Translations under genes and position numbers: made by a program
Part shown: positions 18,041 through 27,123 of the stretch, in pieces
Numbering within the stretch: position 1 is the stretch's first letter
Layout: each line of letters begins with the position of its first letter
The notes under the pieces: generated by a model
What the model saw: the letters and a program-made list of their open reading frames with translations, nothing else
Databases searched by the model: none
Told to the model about the DNA's origin: nothing
Assembly: GCA_019637435.1 (NCBI GenBank)
Contig: JAHBVO010000006.1
Location: forward strand, 124,001 to 188,000
Source: Candidatus Obscuribacterales bacterium
Lineage (GTDB): Bacteria; Cyanobacteriota; Vampirovibrionia; Obscuribacterales; Obscuribacteraceae
Direction of reading: 5' to 3'
Length of the DNA stretch: 64,000 nucleotides

Positions 18041-18110
18041 ACTACCACGCCATGCTAATATGACACGCTGAGTTGAGAAAACCAAGCGAGACTGTCTTAA
18101 CATCAGCTAA

Positions 18111-19064
18111 ATGACTAATAACGAAACACAAAATCCACAAATTGAAAACGTCGAAGTGATAGTACTGGGTGCCGGTCCGGCGGGCATCACCTGCGCTCTG
18201 GAGTTGAACGAGTACAGAATCAACTGCCTGGTTCTGGACCGCGGCAGCTTGCCAGGTGGACAATTACCGGAAATACCCAGCCCGATTCCGAACCTCCCAC
18301 TGGGGATATACGAAGACGGCAGGGCGCTGCAGAAAAGTCTTTGTGATGCCGTGAGCTCCGCACGAATTAGAGTGGATTTAAACGAAACCGTCTTGAATTG
18401 CGACCTTTCAAAGCTCGAGTTTCAGACCGCCAACCGCATTTACCACGCAAAAGCGGCGTTTTTGGCGACCGGCTACAGACTGAGGCGCTTGCCGGATGAA
18501 GAAAAATACGCGGCGTTCAGCAAAGAAATTTTTTATAACACGGGCTCCGTCCAGGGTGAGTTCGAAGGGAAAAATGTGGCCATCATCGGCGGCGGTGACA
18601 GTGCCCTTCTAGAGGCTATGGAACGAGTCGCCTCTGCGCGTTCGGTATGCGTAATCCACCGCTCGGAATCATTCAAAGCGAGGCGTCACGTCATTGACGA
18701 TTTGAAAGCGGACAGTCGCATTCAGCTTCATACCAATATGGTTTTAAACAACATGATTGGCGCTGATGGTTTGAAACAGATCGAGTTGCGCTCCACCACA
18801 GACGGTACCACAAAGACTATTGATGCCGAAAAATTGATCGTCAAAATCGGCTACGCTCCGAACACTGAGATTTTCAAAAATCAGATCGACATGGACTCGA
18901 GCGGACACGTCCGAGTGAATGCGGAGTGCGGGACCTCGGTAAAAGCTGTATACGCCGGAGGCGACATCGTAACGCCAGGCTTTGACCGAATTGCAAATGC
19001 GATGGGAAATGGTCTGGTAGCAGCCAGGTCAATCAGAAAGTATCTGGAATCACTGAGTAACTGA
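18111..19064 (+). CDS. Thioredoxin-reductase-like FAD/NAD(P)H oxidoreductase without redox CxxC
   Basis: 317 residues. FAD motif VIVLGAGPAGITCALEL, PGGQLPEIPSP, NADPH motif VAIIGGGDSALLEAMERVA and C-terminal AVYAGGDIVTPGFDRIANAMGNG define the low-molecular-weight TrxR/ferredoxin-NADP reductase family. The place of the CxxC reads FYNTGSVQGE, so thiol-disulfide exchange with thioredoxin is not expected. A ferredoxin/flavodoxin-NADP reductase or another flavin function is more likely. Divergent from hemE. Its TGA overlaps the ATG of the next gene. Confidence 0.85.
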   Translation: MTNNETQNPQIENVEVIVLGAGPAGITCALELNEYRINCLVLDRGSLPGGQLPEIPSPIPNLPLGIYEDGRALQKSLCDAVSSARIRVDLNETVLNCDLSKLEFQTANRIYHAKAAFLATGYRLRRLPDEEKYAAFSKEIFYNTGSVQGEFEGKNVAIIGGGDSALLEAMERVASARSVCVIHRSESFKARRHVIDDLKADSRIQLHTNMVLNNMIGADGLKQIELRSTTDGTTKTIDAEKLIVKIGYAPNTEIFKNQIDMDSSGHVRVNAECGTSVKAVYAGGDIVTPGFDRIANAMGNGLVAARSIRKYLESLSN

Positions 19065-19990
19065 TGCTACAACTTGAAGCGTTAGAAATGATTTTGGTAT
19101 TCACCGGCTTCCTCATAATAGGAATCGGATTTCTTGTGGCCTATGCGAGAAATAGCAGCATAGCCGGCAAGAAAACCGATCATCGAAAAGAATTTTTCAG
19201 ACTGGTGGAAGCGGCACGGGAAGCCGAAATTTTGGAAAAACGCCCGATCGCCTACAACATTGCCGGCATATGGAAAGGCGAGGGGGATGGCTATTTCGGA
19301 GTAGGGAAAAACCTGGAGATTCATCTGGTTCAAACGCAATCGAATCTTGCCGGTCGGCTTATCGACCAATTCGGTTATAGCGAAGTCAGAGGATTTTTTG
19401 TCTGGCCTTACATCTGGTTTGACTTCGAACGGCATGGCACAGTTTTCGAGTTTCGCGGAATTATAAAGGAAACTTCCGATGGCGCCTCAATCGCCGGGAA
19501 GTACAGATATTTTATGGAAGATGCCGAATGGCATGTTAAACGCATCGAGGTCTTCGAACCGGCACCACAGGTGGTATCACAGAGTTTAAATCCAATCAAA
19601 TCCGAGTCACAGCCGGTCTCCGGCAAGGTGGATGGTGCAGGTGAAGGCAAAACGAAACAAGCGATTGCGAAATCATCATCGGATGGCTGGAAGGACGTTG
19701 GGTTTTCACCCGAGGAGATGAAACTTCTAGATACCGCAAGTTTGCCGCTAGAGCCGTTGGAAACAGAAGCGTCTACGGAACGTGGTGTGAAACGAATAGC
19801 TCCGGAAGATTTTCCAGTGCTTCCCGAATTTCCACCGATCGATGAAGAAAGGATAAAGCCCGTTCCAAGAGGAGATACTCAAAATGCTCCCTACGTGCGA
19901 GGCAAGTCAGGCAAGTGCTCGGAATGTGGAAACGATCTGGAAGAATTCATCTCGTTCTGCATCTATTGCGGAGCAAAGAAAGAGAGCTGA
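19064..19990 (+). CDS. Membrane-anchored protein with beta domain and C-terminal zinc ribbon
   Basis: 308 residues; the ATG shares its A with the stop of the flavoprotein gene (TGATG). One N-terminal membrane segment (MILVFTGFLIIGIGFLVAYA), then a beta-rich domain (about residues 65-165: AGIWKGEGDGYF, QSNLAGRLID, ASIAGKYRYFM), a disordered linker, and a zinc ribbon KCSECGNDLEEFISFCIYCG. The beta domain pattern (Gly-x-W-x-G ... Gly-x-Gly-Tyr) resembles that in the lipoprotein at 45718. Its coupling to the reductase suggests a shared process, unknown. Confidence 0.68.
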   Translation: MLQLEALEMILVFTGFLIIGIGFLVAYARNSSIAGKKTDHRKEFFRLVEAAREAEILEKRPIAYNIAGIWKGEGDGYFGVGKNLEIHLVQTQSNLAGRLIDQFGYSEVRGFFVWPYIWFDFERHGTVFEFRGIIKETSDGASIAGKYRYFMEDAEWHVKRIEVFEPAPQVVSQSLNPIKSESQPVSGKVDGAGEGKTKQAIAKSSSDGWKDVGFSPEEMKLLDTASLPLEPLETEASTERGVKRIAPEDFPVLPEFPPIDEERIKPVPRGDTQNAPYVRGKSGKCSECGNDLEEFISFCIYCGAKKES

Positions 19991-20019
19991 CATATTTGCT
20001 GCTTTGTGGTGAACGAAAC

Positions 20020-20685
20020 TCAGGCTATGTCGTCTGGCTGTATCTTAATTACTAAACTGCCTGAGAGTTTATCGTGAAGGGCTTGATGTTTAGCCGTCTT
20101 CAGGATTAACAGATAACCGGCAAAACATGGAAGCATCGACAATAATCTAGCGAAATGTCGCACGAGAGCGGCACCAAAGGATAGCCTCTCGCCTTTGGAA
20201 TTGGTCACCTTCGCACCAACGACGATCTTGCCCAGAGTTCCCTGATAACGAGAACTTTCCATAATGACGTGATAGAGCAGGTTCGTAACCACCAGAAAAC
20301 CGATAGTGAACATCCAGATCAGGAGAGTCGAAGACTCTTTGACCCCGACCATAGCTTGAGCAGTCATGTGCTGTTTCACCCAGAAAGCGAAGAATGGGAT
20401 AGCCACGGCAGGAGCAAAGCCTTCCATGAAGAAGTAGCCCGGGATCTCCGGAAGTACTATGGATGCGTCCATTCGGCTGATCAACAATGGTAGAGCAAAG
20501 GCAACGGGAATGCTGAGAGCCATGAAAACAAGCGCTTCTATGACGGCGGCAAGCCCTCTCAGCCAGAGTTCCGCATAAGGCTGAGCGGTATTTTGCCCGG
20601 TGCGTTCCTGATCGCTATTGCCGCTCATGTGCCTGGTTTCGTCTCCTGACGCTGCCGAGCCGGTCCCGAGTTGAGTCGAAGTCAT
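20020..20685 (-). CDS. RDD family membrane protein
   Basis: 221 residues. YAELWLRGLAAVIEALVFMAL opens the RDD domain (variant Arg/Asp positions), and LGKIVVGAKVTNSKGERLSFG is the typical cytoplasmic loop between membrane segments, followed by AALVRHFARLLS. Four hydrophobic segments. RDD proteins are implicated in transport, but function varies. Monocistronic between oppositely oriented neighbours. Confidence 0.82.
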   Translation of the reverse strand: MTSTQLGTGSAASGDETRHMSGNSDQERTGQNTAQPYAELWLRGLAAVIEALVFMALSIPVAFALPLLISRMDASIVLPEIPGYFFMEGFAPAVAIPFFAFWVKQHMTAQAMVGVKESSTLLIWMFTIGFLVVTNLLYHVIMESSRYQGTLGKIVVGAKVTNSKGERLSFGAALVRHFARLLSMLPCFAGYLLILKTAKHQALHDKLSGSLVIKIQPDDIA

Positions 20686-20963
20686 TTCTGAAGCCTGAAA
20701 CGTTTTATCATCGGCATTGTACAGGATTTCAAGCAGCCCTCGGCAGGCCTAGCGCTTAATGGTTAATAAACACGATGTTTGCTTAGCAGCTAAGCTGGCA
20801 CGACTGCGAAAGTTGCTCTCCATGATACACATATAACAATCCGAAGCTCCTACCGCCGGCTGCTCGACAAAGACCTTTTTAGAACCCGCTGAACGCTGAA
20901 AAGGTGCAATCCCGGGCACAATGCTTTGTGCTGAGTTAACAATCCCGGGCGGTCTTAGAGCAA
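20686..20963. other. Divergent intergenic region with repeated CAATCCCGGGC
   Basis: This 278-base region separates the RDD gene from the histidine-kinase pair. The 11-base sequence CAATCCCGGGC occurs twice about 33 bases apart just upstream of the kinase start (near 20907 and 20940), three helical turns, on the same strand. It could be a repeated regulator site. No convincing promoter box was identified. Confidence 0.35.
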
Positions 20964-23111
20964 ATGTTTCGTCCGACAATCTCTCACATAGGATTGCTGG
21001 TCGTCTTCTTTTTACTGACGTCGGAGTTGCTGTTTGTCGGCGTACTGAAATTTCAACTCGATGACCTAAACGCAAAACTCGCACAGGAAGAACGAAAACG
21101 CGAAGTGGTTGAACTACTGAATGACTCGGCAGCGCACCTGCAGAGCTTTTATGTGCAGATGATTCGTGATACCAACATCGTGCAATTCAAAGACAGACGA
21201 AGCCTGATCAAAGAGTTTGAAGTTCACAAAGTGGCAATCGAAAGGAACTTCGAAGAGCTCCGGAAACTTCTGAAAGACCAACCCGAAGAGCTAAAAAAAA
21301 TTAGCCGATACCAGCAAGAGAAGACGAAGGCAATGTCCACTCTGCTTGTTGGATTTACAGACAGACCGGACGTTCTGTCGATAAAAAAAATCAGCAAAAT
21401 AATGAAGTTCTTTCGGAAAGAGTCTTTGCATTCCAGGCTCCTGGCTAAATCGTATAGCGATGAAAACAAGTCAAATCCGGAGCAGGATATCGCGAACGTT
21501 CAAAACCTGCTTATAGTCGGTCTCTTGATGAACCTCATCACAGCAGTCGCGGCTAGTTTTTTCTTCTGGAAATATGTGGCTAGACGCATCAACATCGTCA
21601 CCGAAAACATAGCGAGACTTTCTGCCGATGAACCTCTGCATGACCCGTTAGAAGGGCAAGACGAGGTAGCAACAATCGACTCGGCTTTCCACTTTCTTAG
21701 CGACGAAATTTTAGCTGCAGCAGAGAGAGAGCGCTCGTTCGTAGAGAACTCTACAGATGTGATCTGTACAATAGACAGTAAAGGCTTTTTCCGCGAAGTG
21801 AGCCCAGCAGCCAAACTACAATGGGGTTATGACCCTGACGAACTCATCGACAGAGAAGCCAGCACAGTCCTTGGAATAAGGAACATCCCCGACATATTCA
21901 CAGCAGACCCGTCGACAATCGCTAAGGACGCACACTTCGCGCTAGACGAGCGCGTGCGAAAAGCAGACGGCTCATACATCGATACACTATGGTCAGCACA
22001 CTGGTCTCCAACCGACGGATCGCTTTTCTGTTTCGTTCGAGATCGGACTGACAGCAAACGTGCAAGTCGCCTGCTGGAGGAACAGGAGAATCAGGTGCGC
22101 AACGCCATTGAGAATCTGCCTGTAGGAATTCTGACGACTGATGTCGACGGAGCAATTCATCAATCCAATCATATGGCTAGACGGCTTCTGGCGAAACCTG
22201 ACTTAGCAAATCAGAATGTCAACGAACTTCTCGTTGTCGAAGGAGCCAAACATAAAACAATCCAGCAGGCTTTGACCGACCCGACTGTACCCACTCCGAT
22301 CCGCTGCACCACCAGTAGTGCTGCAGGGAGTAACACATATACCGACGTTTCGCTCGGCAAATCGACCACACAGCTTTCAGATAGTCTGGTCATTATTTTT
22401 GAAGACGCAAGCGAGCGAGTGCGCCTTGAGGAAATCAAACAAAATTTCGTCTCGCTTCTCGGCGAGAGCCTGCGCTCACCGCTTAACGAAGTGCGCACGA
22501 TCGTTCGAGAAGAACTCCAGGTCAGCCAATCTGAATTGGCAAAAAAACGCATGACACGGATTTTGCCGAACATCGAAAGACTGCTCAAGTTGCTTGACGG
22601 GCTACTGGACATTGAAGGTCTGGAACCAGGAAAACTGGTGGGGATTCTCGAACCATGCCAGCTGGCAGATATCATAGAGCAATCAGTCAATGCCGTTTTC
22701 GATCATGCAGAGCAACAAAGTATAGCGATTGACCACGCTCAGACAAAATGTATTGTCCTGGCGGACCCACAGCGATTGGTCCAGGTGATTATCAACCTGC
22801 TGACCAATGCAATAAAATACTCTCCTGCCGGTTCACGAGTCTATATCGATACGGTGTCCCTCGGTGATTCAATAGAAATTCGCATCGTCGATGAAGGACG
22901 CGGATTGCCCGCCGAAATGCATGAGACGATTTTTGAGTCATATGTCCAGAGCCAGAAAGATGATGCCCGGCGCGGGAGCGGAACCGGGCTTGGTTTGGCG
23001 ATCTGCAAACAGATCGTGCAGGCCCACAACGGCAGAATCGGAGTCCGGAGCGAAGTCGGCAAAGGAAGCACTTTCTGGATTGAACTTCCAATCGAGGGTG
23101 AGCGCACATGA
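20964..23111 (+). CDS. Membrane PAS histidine kinase lacking the phosphoacceptor His (ATPase intact)
   Basis: 715 residues. Membrane segments near residues 8-28 and 178-202 enclose an extracytoplasmic helical domain; then a HAMP-like stretch, a PAS domain (FVENSTDVICTIDSKGFF) and a second PAS (NAIENLPVGILTTDVDGA). The dimerisation helix reads FVSLLGESLRSPL, where the usual S-H-E/D-L-R has Glu501 (codon 22464-22466) in place of His. The catalytic domain is complete: N box with N611 and N615, G1 box D643-EGRG, and G2 GSGTGLGLA near 671-677. It overlaps the next kinase by ATGA. It may bind ATP and phosphorylate its partner in trans (inference). Confidence 0.88.
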   Translation: MFRPTISHIGLLVVFFLLTSELLFVGVLKFQLDDLNAKLAQEERKREVVELLNDSAAHLQSFYVQMIRDTNIVQFKDRRSLIKEFEVHKVAIERNFEELRKLLKDQPEELKKISRYQQEKTKAMSTLLVGFTDRPDVLSIKKISKIMKFFRKESLHSRLLAKSYSDENKSNPEQDIANVQNLLIVGLLMNLITAVAASFFFWKYVARRINIVTENIARLSADEPLHDPLEGQDEVATIDSAFHFLSDEILAAAERERSFVENSTDVICTIDSKGFFREVSPAAKLQWGYDPDELIDREASTVLGIRNIPDIFTADPSTIAKDAHFALDERVRKADGSYIDTLWSAHWSPTDGSLFCFVRDRTDSKRASRLLEEQENQVRNAIENLPVGILTTDVDGAIHQSNHMARRLLAKPDLANQNVNELLVVEGAKHKTIQQALTDPTVPTPIRCTTSSAAGSNTYTDVSLGKSTTQLSDSLVIIFEDASERVRLEEIKQNFVSLLGESLRSPLNEVRTIVREELQVSQSELAKKRMTRILPNIERLLKLLDGLLDIEGLEPGKLVGILEPCQLADIIEQSVNAVFDHAEQQSIAIDHAQTKCIVLADPQRLVQVIINLLTNAIKYSPAGSRVYIDTVSLGDSIEIRIVDEGRGLPAEMHETIFESYVQSQKDDARRGSGTGLGLAICKQIVQAHNGRIGVRSEVGKGSTFWIELPIEGERT

Positions 23112-25354
23112 GCACCCAGGACAACCAGTTGCGTCTTGATTTGACCAAGAAAGCCGTTCTTCTCTTTGCGGCGATCTTCATCGTGGAAGCTTTGTACGTA
23201 GGCATTATTGCCAGCATGCTCTGGCAAACATCGAACAGCATAAAGAGAACTCAAGAATCCAGAGTTGTGGTTCAAGCCGTGGGAGAAGTCGCATATGGGG
23301 CACAGGAAATAGTTGGGGAACTGCTCGAAGGATTTTTTAACGATGTGCTTCATCAGCCGCACAGACCAATCAAAATCTCCGCGGAGAAACGACTGAGGAT
23401 GATGGCGGACAATCTCGAAGAGGCACTTAAAAACGACGACTCGCAAAAACCGATTGTCCGGGACATCAAGGAGATGTGCACCAATTCAGTACCACCCCTG
23501 GTGCGAGATCTCAGGGAAGCAAACTGGGGCGATCCTACCGATACAAGACGCTTCTCAATGATTCGGCTTGATGAAGTGAATGCGGATCTCATGCACAGAT
23601 TGGACGATATAACCAGCGTTTACGGCAAAGCAAAGGCAGACGCAGAGGCTGAGCTTACGTCCCATACCAGTTTATCCGCGACAACAGCAATTGTTCTGGG
23701 CTTTATCGTTAATGCCGTTATCGCGCTCCTGCTCTATTTCGCGTTCATCAATGGAATCACCAGGCGCCTTTCAAAAATCGCGGAGGACATATCTCTGGTA
23801 GCCAGCAAGAAGCAGCTACCGGCGAGTACTGCAAACCTCACGGATTCGGCTGATGAAATCGATATGCTTGCTTACGAGATCAGAAAGATGTCGGAGAACT
23901 TCTCGGAAATTCAAAGTAAGGAGCGAACGCTGTTTGAAAACGTTCCAAGCATCATGTGCGCCATCAATGATGACGGCGTAATTATGAGCGTAAGTCCAGG
24001 CAGCTCAGTTCTCTGGGGATATGATGCCGACGAGTTACTTGGAAAACGAATGAGCGAGATTTTTCACGATGATGCGCTGGTTGAGGTAGCGCAGAAGTTG
24101 GAAGCGCTGTTCGAGGATGACGTCAATGAAATTGATTTCCAGGCAGCGGTCATAACGAAAAAGCGGGAACGTCTGCAAGTGGCTTGGAAAGCGCGTCTTT
24201 CCGAAGACGGCACCGCCCTCTTGATCGGCCATGATGTGACAGAAGAAGTCGAGGCACTCGATCGGATAAAGAACAGCGAGGAAGAGTTTAGAGCGATAGT
24301 CGACAAAATGCCGATTTCAGTAGTCACACTGGATGAGAACTATTCGATAACTTCGGTCAACGAAGCCACACAAGAGATGTTCAACACGCCGCCTCAGACA
24401 CTACTGGGGCGAAACATAGGCGCGCTAATCGCTGGCGGCACCACAAGCGGTGCCGCTGGAACACAAGTTTTAGACCTTCTCTCATTGTCCGAAAAAAATC
24501 CGGTATCGTTGAACGTCGGCTACGATAGGGATTCAGTATTGCCGGTGGAAGTGAATACCAGTAGTTATGTGAACGCCTACGCAAGGAAAACGTACCTCGT
24601 AACATTCCAGGATATCTCTGTTCGGACCGAGATAGAACGAGTCAAACAGGACTTTGTTGCAATGATCAGCCACGACTTACGGTCGCCGTTGACAGCCCTG
24701 TTCGGCACTCTGGAAACACTGGTTGAAACAACCGATGCGCATGATGACGATCGGAATTCCGATAGCGCCGATAGCGATTCATCTCGTGCAAGCGAACCGG
24801 ACAAGCCGTTACTCAGAGCCAAAAGCATCGTTTCAGATCTTGTAAATTTGATAAACGATTTCCTCGATCTGGAAAAGTTCGAAGCCGGGCGGGGCGTTTT
24901 GGATCAGAGGAAACAGCCGCTGCGAGACATTCTCAAAGAGACCGTAGCTGTCATGCCTAAACGTGCCGGCGAGCGAATAACCACCTCCGCCTCGATTGAA
25001 TCGCCAGTTCAAATCAAGATCGACCACGACCGTATGTTGTTTGCCCTGACCAACTTTCTATCTACTGTTTTGCAATACTCAAGGGAAACTTCCAAAGTCA
25101 ACGTGAGCGTATTCAAAGACCAAAACAGTATCTCAGTGAGTTTTTCATGCCCGGAATTCGCATTGCCCGAATTTGTAAGAAACTCGTGCCTATCGCGATA
25201 TGAGTTTCAACCCGCAGCAAAAAATTCAATCCTGGATTCAAGCGGTTTAGCGCTTGCCCTATCGCGCGCGATAGTCCTGGCCCATGCAGGCAGCGTCACC
25301 TTTTCAGATGACCCGGGGACTCAAGCGATTATTATTCAAATACCTACTGCCTGA
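23108..25354 (+). CDS. Membrane PAS histidine kinase with His box but degenerate ATPase domain
   Basis: 748 residues, same plan as its upstream neighbour: membrane segments near residues 12-35 and 197-218, a linker, PAS (TLFENVPSIMCAINDDGVI) and PAS (FRAIVDKMPISVVTLDE). The His box FVAMISHDLRSPL is intact with His522 (24671-24673). The ATP-binding domain is decayed: the N box reads TNFLSTVL (N649 kept, Thr653 for the metal-binding Asn), the G1 DxGxG is absent and the G2 reads SSGLALAL. An acidic Ser/Asp-rich insertion follows the His helix. It starts inside the stop of the first kinase and overlaps ispH by 11 bases at the 3' ends. Confidence 0.88.
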   Translation: MSTQDNQLRLDLTKKAVLLFAAIFIVEALYVGIIASMLWQTSNSIKRTQESRVVVQAVGEVAYGAQEIVGELLEGFFNDVLHQPHRPIKISAEKRLRMMADNLEEALKNDDSQKPIVRDIKEMCTNSVPPLVRDLREANWGDPTDTRRFSMIRLDEVNADLMHRLDDITSVYGKAKADAEAELTSHTSLSATTAIVLGFIVNAVIALLLYFAFINGITRRLSKIAEDISLVASKKQLPASTANLTDSADEIDMLAYEIRKMSENFSEIQSKERTLFENVPSIMCAINDDGVIMSVSPGSSVLWGYDADELLGKRMSEIFHDDALVEVAQKLEALFEDDVNEIDFQAAVITKKRERLQVAWKARLSEDGTALLIGHDVTEEVEALDRIKNSEEEFRAIVDKMPISVVTLDENYSITSVNEATQEMFNTPPQTLLGRNIGALIAGGTTSGAAGTQVLDLLSLSEKNPVSLNVGYDRDSVLPVEVNTSSYVNAYARKTYLVTFQDISVRTEIERVKQDFVAMISHDLRSPLTALFGTLETLVETTDAHDDDRNSDSADSDSSRASEPDKPLLRAKSIVSDLVNLINDFLDLEKFEAGRGVLDQRKQPLRDILKETVAVMPKRAGERITTSASIESPVQIKIDHDRMLFALTNFLSTVLQYSRETSKVNVSVFKDQNSISVSFSCPEFALPEFVRNSCLSRYEFQPAAKNSILDSSGLALALSRAIVLAHAGSVTFSDDPGTQAIIIQIPTA

Positions 25355-26516
25355 GTGAAAACACGAGCTCAATTATTTCGGCCACCACCTGGTTGGGCGT
25401 GGACGCACCGGCAGAAACGCCAATTACGCACGGAGCCTCCGGCAACCAGTTGGTCGCAATCTCGCAATTGTCGCCGTGCTGAGGCTTATGCCTGATCTCT
25501 TGAGCTGACAAAATGCATGAAGGGCTGTCGATATGGTAGGAAGGCAGTCCCTTTTTAAGTGCGATCTCGTGAAGATGACCGGTGTTAGACGAGTTGAAAC
25601 CACCGATAATCAGCATCAAATCCATCGGCTCCTCGATCAGTCCGAGCATGGCATCCTGACGCTCCTGCGTAGCATCGCATATGGTGTCACCAGGACTGAG
25701 GAAGTGATCGTTCAAATTCGAAGGTCCGTATTTGGACATCATGGTTCGCTCGAAGAGCTTGCCGATTAATTCGGTTTCGCCCTTAAGCATGGTGGTTTGA
25801 TTGGCGATACCAATGCGTTCCAAATCGCGTTCGGGGTCAAAACCTTGCGAACAAGCCTGGCGGAAACGGCTTAAAAATTCGTCTTTCGAACCGCCGTTCA
25901 AAATATACTGCGCCACCCATTCAGCCTCTTGCAAGTTTTGAACGATTAAGTAAACCTCTGCACGAGATGAGGTGGCGACGGTTTCTTCATGGCTATGCTT
26001 GCCGTGGATAATCGCAGTGAAATCGCTTTGCGCGAATTTCTGCACTCTGGTCCAAACTCTGGAAACCCATGGGCAAGTGGTATCGACGACTTCGCACTTG
26101 CGGTCTTCCAGAAAATGCATCTCCTCGACACTTGCTCCAAAGGCCGGCAAAATCACCACATCACCTTCGTTAACTCGCTCGAGATCCTTGGTTCCATCTT
26201 CGCGCAGCGGCAAAAAGTCGATTTCCATATCGCGTAAATGCGAGTTCACGAGAGGATTGTGGATGATCTCGTTTGTAATCCAGATCTTGCGATCGGGGAA
26301 ATGGCGTCGAGTTTCATACGCCATCGAAACCGCCCTATCCACGCCCCAGCAGAAGCCGAAAGCCTCTGCCAGTCGGACGGTTATGCCATTGCGAGTTAGC
26401 GTGTTGCCGCCTTCTTTCAGCTCCGCGATTAGATCTGATTCATACGCGCGCTTCAGATCGCCTTCGACGACATCCTTCAGACCGAATCCTTTTCTATGGT
26501 AGGTCGGGTTTTTCAT
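25344..26516 (-). CDS. ispH: 4-hydroxy-3-methylbut-2-enyl diphosphate reductase
   Basis: 390 residues from ATG 26516 (MKNPTYHRKGFG); an upstream in-frame start adds a non-conserved tail. The N-terminal YHRKGFG extension followed by VRLAEAFGFCWGVDRAVSMA and IWITNEIIHNPLVN is the plant/cyanobacterial type of IspH. Three Fe-S ligand cysteines are visible: FGFCWG, DTTCPWV and DTICDAT. It performs the last step of the MEP isoprenoid pathway. Its stop overlaps the end of the convergent kinase gene. Confidence 0.95.
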   Translation of the reverse strand: MKNPTYHRKGFGLKDVVEGDLKRAYESDLIAELKEGGNTLTRNGITVRLAEAFGFCWGVDRAVSMAYETRRHFPDRKIWITNEIIHNPLVNSHLRDMEIDFLPLREDGTKDLERVNEGDVVILPAFGASVEEMHFLEDRKCEVVDTTCPWVSRVWTRVQKFAQSDFTAIIHGKHSHEETVATSSRAEVYLIVQNLQEAEWVAQYILNGGSKDEFLSRFRQACSQGFDPERDLERIGIANQTTMLKGETELIGKLFERTMMSKYGPSNLNDHFLSPGDTICDATQERQDAMLGLIEEPMDLMLIIGGFNSSNTGHLHEIALKKGLPSYHIDSPSCILSAQEIRHKPQHGDNCEIATNWLPEAPCVIGVSAGASTPNQVVAEIIELVFSLRQ

Positions 26517-26620
26517 TGCGGAAATTCTCGTTTGAACTTGTTCGAATTTTACCGAGTTTACTGAATATTTGCTGCCCAAACCAGGATCGGGGTGTTATTA
26601 TTTCTCTGGCACACACTTAC

Positions 26621-26709
26621 TATGAACCCTAGTTGACAAGTGACATTCGTCGTTTTTGGGCACCAGCGGTAATTGAGAGCTCGTCCGTGCGAGTTTCTCG
26701 GGGTTCATA
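26621..26709 (+). promoter_or_regulatory. Distant 9-bp inverted repeat enclosing a hairpin in leader of exported protein gene
   Basis: TATGAACCC (26621-26629) is perfectly complementary to GGGTTCATA (26701-26709), which ends 18 bases before the GTG start and next to its GGGGAGGA ribosome site. Between them GAGA-G-CTCG pairs with CGAG-TT-TCTC. If transcribed this would be a structured leader able to affect translation; chance is possible. Confidence 0.3.
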
Positions 26710-26727
26710 ATTGGGGAGGAATTTTTC

Positions 26728-27123
26728 GTGAAGAAGTCGTTATTAACGCTCCTTGCTGCTCTCGCTCTCACTAACTGTGGACCTGCGAACGCAGAAGATA
26801 TGAAAGAGATGGCAAAAAACACCGCTCTGTTTCCGGTCAAGGCTCTAGCAATCGGATCGGGCATGGTTGTGGGCATCCCGGTCGCTATTACCAGACGCAG
26901 TTCTAATCGCTGCATCGAGTACACTCAGAATTTCGCAGACCAAATTGGCGGAAAAGAGCACATTCACCCGATGCTGTTCGGAAGCTTGATGGGCATGCCT
27001 TTCGGTCTTCTGGTCGGCACCGGCGAAGGACTGTTCTTCGGTGGCAGAAATGCAATCAACCATGGCGTTGAAGAAAAACCATTCTCGCTGGCAACCTTCA
27101 GCCTCGATCCGGAACTGGAATAG
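26728..27123 (+). CDS. Small exported or membrane-associated protein, unknown
   Basis: 131 residues starting at GTG 26728 behind a strong GGGGAGGA. Signal peptide LLTLLAALALTNCGPANA with a likely cleavage after ANA. The single Cys (NCGP) does not form a good lipobox. The mature part has two Gly-rich hydrophobic stretches (AIGSGMVVGIPVAIT and FGSLMGMPFGLLVGTGEGLFFG), suggesting membrane association. No family recognised. A strong terminator follows, so it is likely a single-gene unit. Confidence 0.72.
   Translation: MKKSLLTLLAALALTNCGPANAEDMKEMAKNTALFPVKALAIGSGMVVGIPVAITRRSSNRCIEYTQNFADQIGGKEHIHPMLFGSLMGMPFGLLVGTGEGLFFGGRNAINHGVEEKPFSLATFSLDPELE

Noticed and set aside
22464..22466. Loss of the histidine in the first kinase as a sequencing error
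   Set aside because: His to Glu needs more than one base change (CAC/CAT to GAG) and the flanking residues also differ (G-E-S for S-H-D/E), so a single error cannot explain it.
22792..23446. Minus-strand open frames across the kinase junction
   Set aside because: They lie opposite the conserved ATP-binding domain and the start of the second kinase; composition is Arg/Ser-rich shadow sequence.
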